A stretch of DNA of 64,000 nucleotides from Rhizobium chutanense (GTDB taxonomy: Bacteria > Pseudomonadota > Alphaproteobacteria > Rhizobiales > Rhizobiaceae): assembly GCF_002531935.1 (NCBI RefSeq), contig NZ_NWSV01000023.1:44824-108823 (forward strand). Reading direction: 5' to 3'. Made by a program: the position numbers and the translations under genes. This document shows positions 52,951 to 60,945 of the stretch, piece after piece. The stretch's first letter is position 1. The number at the start of each line of letters is the position of its first letter. The notes under the pieces are model-generated. The model had not been told where the DNA came from. It ran no database searches and was given only the letters and a program-made list of their open reading frames with translations.

Positions 52951-55155
52951 ATGTCTTCTATAGACAGCAGCCCAGTGCCAGCATCGTCCGGCCCGATGGC
53001 AACGGTCGAGAAATTTTTCATTCCGGCTACCTCATCACTGCAGGAGCGCCGGCCGCTCACTCTAAAGCACGGCGATACTTTCGCCGTCTTTGATCACAAT
53101 GGCGATGCAGTTTCGGGACCAGACAGCCCGGAAGGCCTGTTTCATCGCGATACCCGATATCTCTCGCATCTCAGCCTGACGATCAACGGCAAGCCCCCAA
53201 TGCTGCTGTCGTCGATACTGCGCGATGACAACGCGACGCTCACCTGCGACCTCACCAATCCCGACCTCTTCGACGACAAGGGTCGGCTTGTCCTCGGCCA
53301 CGACGTCATCCACCTGCGCAGGTCTCGCTTCCTCTGGAATGCTCAGTGCTACGAGCGACTGTCGATAAGGAATTTTGATGACCGCCCGCGGCCCATTCGT
53401 ATCGAGATCACTTTCGGAGCGGATTTCGCCGATCTCTTCGAAGTTCGCGGAACCGTAAGGGCAAAAAGAGGGCGCCATCTTTCTCCTGTCGTTGAGCAGG
53501 ATTGTGTCTTTCTCTCCTATATCGGCCTCGACAACCAAAATCGATCAACGCAACTTTCCTTCGATCCGAAGCCGACCGAACTCACCACCGGCCATGTCAC
53601 TTATGATCTCCAGCTGGCGCCGCACGAGAGCCGGTCTCTGTTCATAGAAATCGGCTGTGACCAGAAGGAGACTCGAAAACCCGGCCATCGTTCGTTCTTC
53701 CTTGCGCTGCGGGATTCGCGCAGAGCCCTGCGCGCCTCTTCGTCGCGCGCCGCCTCGATCACAACGTCGAACGAAATCTTCAACGAAGTCGCCCAACGCA
53801 GCATCTCCGATCTCTACATGCTGATGACCGACAAGCCAGAAGGCCCCTATCCCTACGCCGGGATTCCCTGGTTCAGCACAGTCTTCGGGCGCGATGCTCT
53901 GATTACGGCGCTGGAGACGCTCTGGCTCGATCCGGAGATCGCACGCGGAGTTCTTGGCCACTTGGCAACCAACCAGGCAACGGAGATCGATCCAGTCGCA
54001 GATGCGGAACCCGGCAAGATCCTGCACGAGGTGCGCTGTGGCGAAATGGCCGAGCTCGGCGAGGTTCCTTTTCGCCGCTATTACGGCAGCATCGATTCGA
54101 CGCCGTTGTTCGTGATGTTGGCCGGTGAATATCTCGGGCGAACCGGTGATTTTGCGACCATCGACCGTCTCCTGCCGCATATCGAAGCCGCACTGACATG
54201 GATTGATGACCATGGCGATCGCGACGGCGACGGCTTCGTCGAATATGGGCGACAGACGGAAGAAGGGTTGGTCAACCAGGCATGGAAGGACAGCCACGAC
54301 TCCATTTTCCACGCGGACGGGACGCTCGCCAAGGGTCCGATCGCGATCGCCGAAGTTCAGGCCTACGTCTATGGCGCGTGGCAGGCGGCGGCCGAGATCT
54401 TTCAGCGCCTCGGCCGGCCGGAACGGGCCGCCGGCTTCTTAGCGCGTGCGGAGGGGCTGCGTCGCACCTTTGATACGAGCTTCTTCGACGAGGAACTTGG
54501 CACCTACGTGCTGGCGCTCGATGGCGACAAGCGACCCTGCAGGGTCCGCTCCTCCAATGCCGGCCATGCCCTGTTCACCGGCATCGCCTATCCCGAACGG
54601 GCCAGACAGCTCACCCTCACTTTGATGAGTGCCTCGTCCTTCTGTGGCTGGGGCATCCGCACCATTGCCTCCACAGAGGCGCTCTACAATCCCATGAGCT
54701 ATCACAACGGCTCGATCTGGCCGCACGACAACGCCCTGATCGCCAGGGGGCTTGCTCGCTATGGCTATCGCGCGGAAGCCGCGCGGATCTTTGAGGGACT
54801 CTTTGCCGCTTCGACCTATATCGAATTGCGGCGGCTTCCCGAACTTTTCTGCGGCCTGCCGCGCAGGCGCGCGCAGGGACCGACCTTCTATCCGGTCGCC
54901 TGCTCGCCGCAGGCATGGGCGGCGGCAACGCCTTTGTCGTTATTGCAGTCGTGTCTCGGTCTTGAGTTCGATCCGAACGCCTTGCAGATCAGCTTGAACG
55001 AGCCGCGCCTTCCGAGCTTCCTCGATGAGGTCACGTTGCGACACCTGTTAATCGGCAATGGTTCGGCAGACATCGCCATTCGACGTTCCGGACTCAATGT
55101 CGTTGTGGACGTGATCGATCGCAAGGGCAACATCCGCGTGCTCGCGACGGCATGA
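52951..55155 (+). CDS. Amylo-alpha-1,6-glucosidase-type glycogen debranching enzyme
   Basis: A 734-aa protein. The N-terminal beta domain has DHNGDAVSGPDSPEGLFHRDTRYLS, as in the glycogen-debranching N-terminal family. The C-terminal (alpha/alpha)6 barrel includes PYPYAGIPWFSTVFGRDALI, GKILHEVRCGEMAELGEVPF, EEGLVNQAWKDSHDSIFHAD and YHNGSIWPHDNALIARGLAR. The family cleaves alpha-1,6 branches of glycogen-like glucans. AGGAGGAG precedes the ATG. It is paired with the glycosyltransferase upstream, probably in one operon. Confidence 0.9.
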   Translation: MSSIDSSPVPASSGPMATVEKFFIPATSSLQERRPLTLKHGDTFAVFDHNGDAVSGPDSPEGLFHRDTRYLSHLSLTINGKPPMLLSSILRDDNATLTCDLTNPDLFDDKGRLVLGHDVIHLRRSRFLWNAQCYERLSIRNFDDRPRPIRIEITFGADFADLFEVRGTVRAKRGRHLSPVVEQDCVFLSYIGLDNQNRSTQLSFDPKPTELTTGHVTYDLQLAPHESRSLFIEIGCDQKETRKPGHRSFFLALRDSRRALRASSSRAASITTSNEIFNEVAQRSISDLYMLMTDKPEGPYPYAGIPWFSTVFGRDALITALETLWLDPEIARGVLGHLATNQATEIDPVADAEPGKILHEVRCGEMAELGEVPFRRYYGSIDSTPLFVMLAGEYLGRTGDFATIDRLLPHIEAALTWIDDHGDRDGDGFVEYGRQTEEGLVNQAWKDSHDSIFHADGTLAKGPIAIAEVQAYVYGAWQAAAEIFQRLGRPERAAGFLARAEGLRRTFDTSFFDEELGTYVLALDGDKRPCRVRSSNAGHALFTGIAYPERARQLTLTLMSASSFCGWGIRTIASTEALYNPMSYHNGSIWPHDNALIARGLARYGYRAEAARIFEGLFAASTYIELRRLPELFCGLPRRRAQGPTFYPVACSPQAWAAATPLSLLQSCLGLEFDPNALQISLNEPRLPSFLDEVTLRHLLIGNGSADIAIRRSGLNVVVDVIDRKGNIRVLATA

Positions 55156-55195
55156 CCGGTTGCGTCGATCGCGCCCGGAGCAGCGGCCAGTGATG

Positions 55196-55420
55196 TCATC
55201 TATCCTGCTCTTCCTCCTCGGCGGAAAGCAGATCAACGAGCGCGGCAACCCTGCCTGTCGGCAGACGGCGACCTTCGCCCATCAAGGCTTCGTCGTTGTT
55301 GGCCCACGCAAATGCCTCGGCAAGTTCAGTCTTGGTCGCACCTGTCGCGATGACCTCAGCCACCAGCGTTTCGTCGGCAGGCCCAAGCACGGCGATGACG
55401 TCGTCTGCGGTCATTATCAT
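55196..55420 (-). CDS. Small hypothetical protein (74 aa)
   Basis: A 74-aa protein: MIMTADDVIAVLGPADETLV, AEVIATGATKTELAEAFAWA, then a GEGRRLPTGRVAALVDLLSA end with an acidic tail. The sequence resembles small rhizobial proteins found beside stress genes; function unknown. I place the start at 55420, where GGAG lies upstream, rather than at the further upstream in-frame starts. Confidence 0.6.
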   Translation of the reverse strand: MIMTADDVIAVLGPADETLVAEVIATGATKTELAEAFAWANNDEALMGEGRRLPTGRVAALVDLLSAEEEEQDR

Positions 55421-55507
55421 AGCAACTTTCTCCTCTCTCCCGCTCGGCCCAGATATGGTGGCGCCTCGGAAAATTTTCAATTTTTTCCACCGAGAAGTTC
55501 CACTCCC

Positions 55508-55535
55508 CTTGAAATTCTAAGACACTGAATTATAT
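55508..55535 (+). promoter_or_regulatory. Putative RpoH promoter of hsp20
   Basis: CTTGAA (55508-55513), 16-base spacer, TTATAT (55530-55535), about 100 bp upstream of the second hsp20 and ahead of its ROSE-like leader. Confidence 0.55.
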
Positions 55536-55569
55536 CGATATTAGTCGATTGCCCAATGGGGATTGACAC

Positions 55570-55637
55570 AGGTCCAGGAGACGCCGTTGCTCTTGGCGTC
55601 TCCTTGTATCCATGTTGCTTATAAGGAGGATATGGCT
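55570..55637 (+). promoter_or_regulatory. ROSE-like RNA thermometer of hsp20
   Basis: A 9-bp stem GGAGACGCC/GGCGTCTCC (55577-55585, 55595-55603) is followed by CCATGTTGCTTATAAGGAGG. TTGCT faces the AAGGAGG ribosome site, the ROSE hallmark. It is nearly identical at its 3' end to the leader at 47882-47950. Confidence 0.75.
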
Positions 55638-56111
55638 ATGAGGACAAACCTCGATTTCTCACCCCTGTTCCGATCGAGCATAGGCTTCGACCGGATGTTC
55701 AACGCGCTCGAGGCTGCAAGCCGCGCCGAGACGAGCGACAGTTGGCCGCCTTACGATATCGTCAAAGCTGGCGAGAATGATTACCGCATTGTCATGGCAC
55801 TGGCGGGCTTCTCACAGGACGAGCTGGCGATGACTCAAGAGCAGAACATGCTCATCGTCTCGGGACAGAAGGCGAGCGACGATGACCTCCAATATCTGCA
55901 CCGCGGCATCGCCAGCGGCTCGTTCCAGCGTCGCTTCGAACTAGCCGACCATGTCAGGGTCGTGAGTGCGGGTTTCGTCAACGGTCTGCTGACCGTCGAT
56001 CTCAAGCGCGAAATCCCTGAAGAGATGAAGCCGCGCCAGATCGAGATCCGAACCGGCCAGATGCCGAAGGCCGAGACCAAGCAGATCGAGGGCAAGCAGC
56101 AGGCGGCTTAA
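55638..56111 (+). CDS. Small heat-shock protein (Hsp20, class A/IbpA type), second copy
   Basis: A 157-aa alpha-crystallin protein parallel to the one at 47405: LDFSPLFRSSIGFDRMFNAL, DIVKAGENDYRIVMALAGFS, LHRGIASGSFQRRFELADHV, NGLLTVDLKREIPEEMKPRQI. The start at 55638 is seven bases from AAGGAGGA; ATG 55632 is too close. Heat control is expected at two levels, an RpoH-type promoter and a ROSE-like thermometer. Confidence 0.93.
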   Translation: MRTNLDFSPLFRSSIGFDRMFNALEAASRAETSDSWPPYDIVKAGENDYRIVMALAGFSQDELAMTQEQNMLIVSGQKASDDDLQYLHRGIASGSFQRRFELADHVRVVSAGFVNGLLTVDLKREIPEEMKPRQIEIRTGQMPKAETKQIEGKQQAA

Positions 56112-56136
56112 GCCTTCCCCAGCAGACCGCAAGCAA

Positions 56137-56159
56137 GGCGCCGGGCATGGTCCGGCGCC
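56137..56159 (+). terminator. Hairpin between the two hsp20 genes
   Basis: Perfect arms GGCGCCGG/CCGGCGCC with a 7-base loop, 26 bases after the class A hsp20 stop. No T-run. Confidence 0.5.
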
Positions 56160-56204
56160 GGCAGCAAAGTTTCGCCAAGCGAACTAACAGAAAGGAGAAG
56201 AAAC

Positions 56205-56714
56205 ATGAGTGTTCGTGATCTGATTCCCTGGGGCCGCAACAATGGCAACCAGGTTTCAAGTCTCTTGCGCGATGACGACCGTGATCCCTTCCTGTCGCTT
56301 CATCGTGAGGTGAACCGTCTGTTCGATGATGTCTTCCGCGGCTTTGGCTCCGGCCTGCCGTCCTTCGGCAACGCCTCCTCCCTCGGGGGTGGATGGCCAA
56401 GCGTCGAGATCTCCGACACCGACAAGGAGATCAAGGTGACGGCCGAAGTCCCCGGTCTTGAGGAGAAGGACATCGAGGTCCTGCTCAATGATGGCGTGCT
56501 GACGCTGAAGGGCGAAAAGCACTCCGAGAGCGAGGATAAGGATCGCCGGTTTTCCGAGCGCTACTACGGCCGCTTCGAGCGCCGCATCCCGTTCGGTGTC
56601 AAGGTCAAGGAAGACCAGGTCGACGCCACCTTCAAGAACGGAATACTGACGATCACCTTGCCGAAGACCGAGGAGGCGCAGTCGCAGGTCAAGCGCATCG
56701 CCATCAAGAGTTGA
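56205..56714 (+). CDS. Hsp20 family chaperone (class C-like)
   Basis: A 169-aa alpha-crystallin protein of another class than its neighbours. It starts MSVRDLIPWGRNNGNQ with an LHREVNRLFDDVFRGFG segment. The domain is WPSVEISDTDKEIKVTAEVP, GLEEKDIEVLLNDGVLTLKG, and RFERRIPFGVKVKEDQVDATFKNGILTITLPK in parts. It lacks a ROSE-type leader. Its adjacency to hsp20, groESL and DegP-type genes supports a proteostasis role. Confidence 0.93.
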   Translation: MSVRDLIPWGRNNGNQVSSLLRDDDRDPFLSLHREVNRLFDDVFRGFGSGLPSFGNASSLGGGWPSVEISDTDKEIKVTAEVPGLEEKDIEVLLNDGVLTLKGEKHSESEDKDRRFSERYYGRFERRIPFGVKVKEDQVDATFKNGILTITLPKTEEAQSQVKRIAIKS

Positions 56715-56780
56715 TCGAGACGAACGCGCGGCGGCCAAGTGGCGGCCGCCGCGCATCCTTCTCCAACATGGGGAGGACAA

Positions 56781-57539
56781 ATGATGGAGACTGGCAGACA
56801 CTCAGATAACGAGAGAATAGTAACGGCTCCCGGTTTGCGCGTCTTAAACGACAACCGGTGGAGCCATCCTTGTTTCGGGCACTCATTGTTTCCCGAGAAT
56901 GCCGTTGCCCAAATTTTTAAACCGTCGCGCTCGGTGACAACATCAGGGACCGCGCGGACGAAGGGCTGGCGTCTTGTTTTCAACCGCCGTAGCGCGCCAT
57001 TCATCGAACCCTTGATGGGCTACACGGGAAGTGCCGACGCGCTCACCCAGGTGGAATTGAAATTCCCCACGCTCGAATCCGCCATCCGCTATGCCGAGCG
57101 TCAGGGGCTTAGCTACGTGGCGCAACGCCGGCCACGCAAAGCGGCTGCACAGGCAAAGCAAGGCGTCGGCCAGCGGTCGCACCAACCGTCTGATGCCTTC
57201 GCGGATGCGACACTGGAGCGGCTTGGCCTTGCCGCGCTTCAGCAAAACTACAGGCGAGCGCTGGATGGGGCGTTGAACCGAGACGATGCTTCCGGCCCGG
57301 CGACATGGCCATCTCCGATGGGTGTCGCACTTGACCCGACACTGTCGATTGAAGCGAAGCGTTCGATCCTGATGAACTGGGCCTGGACCGAATATCAGGT
57401 CGATCAGGCGCCCATCGGAGGCATCTCGGAGAACAACCAGCGCTCGCGTCTTCATGAGGTTGAGCGGGCGCTGCTCTCGCTCGAGCGAGAGGTCGAGAGC
57501 AGGCGGGACCATGGAATGGTCGATCGAAATGTCGCGTGA
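56781..57539 (+). CDS. NDUFS4-like (ETC complex I subunit) protein with extra C-terminal domain
   Basis: A 252-aa protein. Residues ~30-120 match the NDUFS4/complex I 18-kDa subunit family: ARIFKPSRSVTTSG-like (here AQIFKPSRSVTTSG), GWRLVFNRRSAPFIEPLMGYTGSAD and VELKFPTLESAIRYAERQGL. The C-terminal ~110 residues are different: VALDPTLSIEAKRSILMNWA resembles the 139-aa protein at 51333. The short family member is normally a ~100-aa accessory subunit of NADH dehydrogenase, so this is a fusion. GGGAGGA precedes the ATG at 56781. Confidence 0.75.
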   Translation: MMETGRHSDNERIVTAPGLRVLNDNRWSHPCFGHSLFPENAVAQIFKPSRSVTTSGTARTKGWRLVFNRRSAPFIEPLMGYTGSADALTQVELKFPTLESAIRYAERQGLSYVAQRRPRKAAAQAKQGVGQRSHQPSDAFADATLERLGLAALQQNYRRALDGALNRDDASGPATWPSPMGVALDPTLSIEAKRSILMNWAWTEYQVDQAPIGGISENNQRSRLHEVERALLSLEREVESRRDHGMVDRNVA

Positions 57540-57548
57540 GGTGCGCCT

Positions 57549-57824
57549 ATGGACCCACATGTCGTCTTCGATTGCCAGAATATCCTGCCCAACAAGTTCG
57601 CCCTGGCTGTTGCGGCAGCCGCGCGCTGCCCCGCCCTCAACCGTGGTGGGAAGCCAAGGCTTGATCTGCGGGACACAAATGGGAGCAAACTTGCCCTCCA
57701 GGAGTGCCCGGACCGGCACCAGTGCCTACCGGATTCCAGTTCCACGATAACCGGGTTTCGCGGCGACGGCGATCCAAATGCTGCCGCCGCCCCCGTCTCC
57801 TGCTTGCAGGAGACGGACCTATGA
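57549..57824 (+). CDS. RNA polymerase omega-like protein
   Basis: A 91-aa protein. Residues 1-50 (FDCQNILPNKFALAVAAAAR, CPALNRGGKPRLDL, SKLALQE) follow the omega subunit pattern VEDCxxxVPNRFELVLLAAxRA..ALREIA. The remaining ~40 residues are unlike omega and could be a divergent tail or the product of a frameshift near 57702. RpoZ stabilises the beta' subunit. GAGGTG precedes the ATG at 57549, ten bases after the preceding stop. Confidence 0.6.
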   Translation: MDPHVVFDCQNILPNKFALAVAAAARCPALNRGGKPRLDLRDTNGSKLALQECPDRHQCLPDSSSTITGFRGDGDPNAAAAPVSCLQETDL

Positions 57825-57857
57825 TGATGCAACCAACCGAGAAGGAGTAAATGAAAG

Positions 57858-58223
57858 ATGATGAAGTCCCTATCTTCGAACAACCGGACGGCTTTCGATA
57901 TCGTCAATATCGTTGCCGGTCTCGGTCTTTTGATCACGCCCTGGCTCTTCGGTTTCGCCGCTGAGACCTATGCCGCCTGGAATGCGTGGATTGTCGGTGC
58001 GGCTATCGCCGTGGTCGCCGTCGCGGCTCTCTATGCCTTTTATGAGGCAGAGGAGTGGATCAACTTGGTGCTTGGTATATGGGCCGTGGTCGCTCCATGG
58101 ATCCTCGGCTTCTCTGCCGTGACACCAGCCATGTGGGCGCACGTGATTGCCGGCCTTGTCGTCGCGGTCCTCGCCGCAGGCAACATCTGGTTCAGCCATA
58201 ACCATCCGTTGTCAACCGTGTAA
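57858..58223 (+). CDS. SPW-repeat membrane protein
   Basis: A 121-aa integral membrane protein with two SPW repeats: LLITPWLFGFAAETYAAWNA and VVAPWILGFSAVTPAMWAHV, each with the conserved [S/T/A]PW followed by a hydrophobic helix. Four transmembrane segments are expected. The function is unknown. GAAGGAG precedes the start codon. It lies between the omega-like gene and the protease gene. Confidence 0.88.
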   Translation: MMKSLSSNNRTAFDIVNIVAGLGLLITPWLFGFAAETYAAWNAWIVGAAIAVVAVAALYAFYEAEEWINLVLGIWAVVAPWILGFSAVTPAMWAHVIAGLVVAVLAAGNIWFSHNHPLSTV

Positions 58224-58234
58224 CCGAGTGAGAA

Positions 58235-58274
58235 CGGGTCCGGGCCCCCGGGCCCCCGGGCCCCCGGGCCCGTT
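58235..58274. repeat. GC-only palindromic repeat
   Basis: About 3.5 tandem copies of GGGCCCCC bounded by complementary GAACGGG/CCCGTTC ends form a very stable hairpin just after the SPW gene. It may act as a terminator and would be slippage-prone. Confidence 0.65.
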
Positions 58275-58337
58275 CCTCTGCTCCCTTCCTGCGTTACGCC
58301 TGAAGAGAAGAAAATCATCAGACTCAAGGAGCAACCG

Positions 58338-59723
58338 ATGTCCGATCCCGCCCCGAGGTTTCGCACGATAGCCGCGTCCGCAGCGATTGCCGCCTGCGCC
58401 ATTCTGTTCACCGTCGCACCGGTCTTTGCGCAGACGCTCGCACCAGCTGCTTCGTCCGTGAACCTGCCGACACTTGCGCCGATGCTTGAGCGAGTCACGC
58501 CGGCCGTCGTCAATATTGCGGTGGTTTCGCGGTCGCCGACCAATAACAATCCGCTTTACAACGACCCCTATTTCCGACGGTACTTCAATCTGCCTGAGCA
58601 ACAACCGCAGGCTCGGATGAGCGCCGGCTCTGGCGTCATCGTCGATGCTGCCAATGGCTATGTGCTGACGAATCACCACGTCGTCAATGGTGGCTCGGAG
58701 ATCTCCGTCACGTTGAAAGATGGTCGGCAGCTGCGTGCTAAACTGATCGGCAGCGACAAGGAGACCGACATTGCCCTGCTGCAGATCGACGCGAAGAACC
58801 TCACGGCGATCCAGATCGGAGACTCCGATGCTCTCAAGGTCGGTGATTATGTCGTCGCCATCGGCAACCCGTTCGGGCTCGGCCAGACGGTCACCTCAGG
58901 CATTGTCAGTGCGCTCGGACGCAGCGGGCTCAATATCGAAGGCTATGAAGACTTCATCCAAACCGATGCCTCGATCAATCCCGGCAATTCAGGTGGAGCG
59001 CTGGTGACGCTCGACGGCAAGCTGATCGGGGTCAATACCGCAATCCTCAGCCCGGCCGGTGCGAATGTGGGTATCGGCTTTGCGGTACCGAGCAGCATCG
59101 CGGCGTCCGTAATGAACCAGTTGACCGCTCACGGCGAGGTGCAGCGTGGCAGGCTGGGCATCGGTATCCAGGATCTTACGCCGGATCTGGCAGAAGCCCT
59201 CAATCTCGGCGGCCTTCGCGGCGCGCTCGTCGCCAATGTTGAACCCGGTTCGGCGGCCGATCGGACTGGAGTGAAGACAGGCGACGTGGTGACTGCCTTT
59301 GATGGACGCCCCGTGCGCGGCGCCACTGACCTCAGGAACCGCATCGGTCTGACGCCCGCAGGCAGCAAGATCAGGCTGACCGTCAAGCGCGGTGATGACC
59401 AGCGGGAAATTGAGGTACCCATAGAAAGCGAGGATCGCGCCTCCGGGGACTTCTCCGCCACACCGCTCGACGGCGCCAAACTGCGGAATGCCTCAGCTGC
59501 TGAATCTGGGGTAGCTGGTGTTTCCGGCGTCGTCATCGAGAGCGTGGACGCTGGCAGCGTCGCTGACCGCGCCGGCCTTCGCGCCGGGGATGTGGTCGTT
59601 GCGGTCAACAGAATCCCGGTCACTTCTGTCGCCGAGTTGCGCCGTGCCATCAGCAAAAAGACAGCTATAGCCACCCTTGAGCTGTTCCGTGACGGGGCTC
59701 GCTTTCTGTTGGTCATCAGGTAA
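58338..59723 (+). CDS. DegP/HtrA-type periplasmic serine protease (Do family)
   Basis: A 461-aa protein: N-terminal signal peptide (TIAASAAIAACAILFTVAPVFA), trypsin-like domain with catalytic His in VLTNHHVV (residue ~113), Asp in KETDIALLQ (~143) and Ser in GNSGGAL (~216), then two PDZ domains (GRLGIGIQDLTPDL onward; VAGVSGVVIESVDAGSVADR). It degrades or refolds misfolded periplasmic proteins. Slightly short for DegP but within the DegQ range. It is part of the plasmid stress island. Confidence 0.95.
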   Translation: MSDPAPRFRTIAASAAIAACAILFTVAPVFAQTLAPAASSVNLPTLAPMLERVTPAVVNIAVVSRSPTNNNPLYNDPYFRRYFNLPEQQPQARMSAGSGVIVDAANGYVLTNHHVVNGGSEISVTLKDGRQLRAKLIGSDKETDIALLQIDAKNLTAIQIGDSDALKVGDYVVAIGNPFGLGQTVTSGIVSALGRSGLNIEGYEDFIQTDASINPGNSGGALVTLDGKLIGVNTAILSPAGANVGIGFAVPSSIAASVMNQLTAHGEVQRGRLGIGIQDLTPDLAEALNLGGLRGALVANVEPGSAADRTGVKTGDVVTAFDGRPVRGATDLRNRIGLTPAGSKIRLTVKRGDDQREIEVPIESEDRASGDFSATPLDGAKLRNASAAESGVAGVSGVVIESVDAGSVADRAGLRAGDVVVAVNRIPVTSVAELRRAISKKTAIATLELFRDGARFLLVIR

Positions 59724-59828
59724 TCCGGGCACAGGACCGCGACAGCCTGCAGTCAGTGTTAGCGGCAGAAGGCATAGATCGGCAAATCGTTGCGCAAGCG
59801 ACGGAAGCCATCAAATAGGACGCACACT

Positions 59829-60116
59829 ATGTCGATAGATATCGCGACCGTTAGGCGTATTGCCCGCCTTGCCCGTCTCGCACTCAGCGCGGACGAGGCT
59901 GAAAAAATGTGCGGCGAACTGGACGAAATTCTGGCCTTCATCGAGCAACTTTTGGAGGTTGATGTCCAAGGCATCCTTCCGATGACCTCGGTTATGCCAA
60001 CAACGATGAAAATGCGCCAGGACGTCGTGACCGAAGGCAATCACGCCGAAGAGATTGTGGCAAATGCGCCGCTCAGTGAACGCAACTTTTTCCTGGTCCC
60101 AAAGATTCTCGAGTAA
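59829..60116 (+). CDS. gatC: Orphan GatC-like amidotransferase subunit
   Basis: A 95-aa GatC homologue: MSIDIATVRRIARLARLALS, MCGELDEILAFIEQLLEVDV, MTSVMPTTMKMRQDVVTEGN, and ANAPLSERNFFLVPKILE match the family end to end. GatC is the small subunit that stabilises GatA in the GatCAB enzyme that makes Gln-tRNA or Asn-tRNA. No gatA or gatB is adjacent; it follows the protease gene. Start 59829 gives the standard length. It may be an accessory or stress-time copy. Confidence 0.88.
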   Translation: MSIDIATVRRIARLARLALSADEAEKMCGELDEILAFIEQLLEVDVQGILPMTSVMPTTMKMRQDVVTEGNHAEEIVANAPLSERNFFLVPKILE

Positions 60117-60205
60117 GCAGGGACTCGGGCCTCGGAGCATTTGGCGGCCACGGCAGGTGTCAGCTCGCGCCGCGCGTAGACGTGCTCTCGAATTCATGGA
60201 GCGTA

Positions 60206-60427
60206 TTACTGGTGATGCTCGTCGGGAGCCACAAGTTCAACGTGACTGACACCGAGTGCTTGCGCCAACTCATAGAGGGTAATCACTGTCGGGTTTCGTC
60301 GCCCACGCTCCAAGCCGCTAAGATACTGCTGGCTGTAGCCAGATCGCAATTCCACGTCCTCCTGCGTCAGGCCTTTTTCCCGACGTAGGCGCGCAAAATT
60401 GCGACCGACCAGTTTCCGCATGTCCAT
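60206..60427 (-). CDS. XRE-family HTH regulator
   Basis: A 73-aa protein: MRKLVGRNFARLRREKGLTQ, EDVELRSGYSQQYLSGLERG, RRNPTVITLYELAQALGVSH form a complete Cro/C1-type helix-turn-helix with little else. The start is ATG 60427 or 60421, as in close relatives; the frame continues upstream but only to a TTG. A 9-bp inverted repeat in the promoter region suggests autoregulation. It is divergent from traM and could control the quorum-sensing block. Confidence 0.85.
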   Translation of the reverse strand: MDMRKLVGRNFARLRREKGLTQEDVELRSGYSQQYLSGLERGRRNPTVITLYELAQALGVSHVELVAPDEHHQ

Positions 60428-60444
60428 GCGCGGAAGATCGCGGT

Positions 60445-60479
60445 TTACATACTTTAAGTTTATCAACTATAGTATGTAA
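60445..60479. promoter_or_regulatory. Inverted repeat in the XRE-traM intergenic region
   Basis: TTACATACT (60445-60453) and AGTATGTAA (60471-60479) are exact complements 17 bases apart, AT-rich, upstream of the XRE gene. Confidence 0.55.
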
Positions 60480-60618
60480 TTGGAACTTACACCGATTTCC
60501 GACGCACGATCCACCGTTGAAGGAGGGGCATTGGTGGAAGACGGGCCGTGCACTTATGGCCTAAACTCTATAATGCGGACGAAGGGCTTGGCGAAAAAAT
60601 GAACTCATGGAGGATCGG

Positions 60619-60942
60619 ATGAAGGATCTGAACTCATCCGAAGCGAACGACGAAAGAAACGACGGCGGATCTCGCTACGGCTCAATGCAAAAGTCAGAAT
60701 TAGAGGCTCTGGCGGTCGCTGCAATCCGCGAGCACCGCCATCTTATTGCCGCAGATGAGGCTGTCTATGAGGAATGGACTCGCGCGAGCGCCGATCCGTC
60801 GGTTTCTGCCGCCGTATTCAATAGCCTGCAGGATGAGTATGTCGCGCGTCAGAAAAAATCGGAAGCCCAGCAGGAGGTGCTGTCGGTAATCATCGATGCG
60901 CTCGGCTACGTCCCTGAAGTTCCCCCAGGTGGCGAAGACTGA
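60619..60942 (+). CDS. traM: TraM-like quorum-sensing antiactivator
   Basis: A 107-aa protein with TraM features: SELEALAVAAIREHRHLIAA matches the LETITIDAIRTHRRL helix of Ti-plasmid TraM. Near the end, QQEVLSVIIDALGYVPEVP matches LNTLISILGFIPKV. TraM binds TraR and blocks DNA binding to hold transfer off at low cell density. ATG 60619 has GGAGG five bases upstream. It converges with the traR gene, three bases apart, the position seen on p42a/Ti-type plasmids. Confidence 0.82.
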   Translation: MKDLNSSEANDERNDGGSRYGSMQKSELEALAVAAIREHRHLIAADEAVYEEWTRASADPSVSAAVFNSLQDEYVARQKKSEAQQEVLSVIIDALGYVPEVPPGGED

Positions 60943-60945
60943 CGC

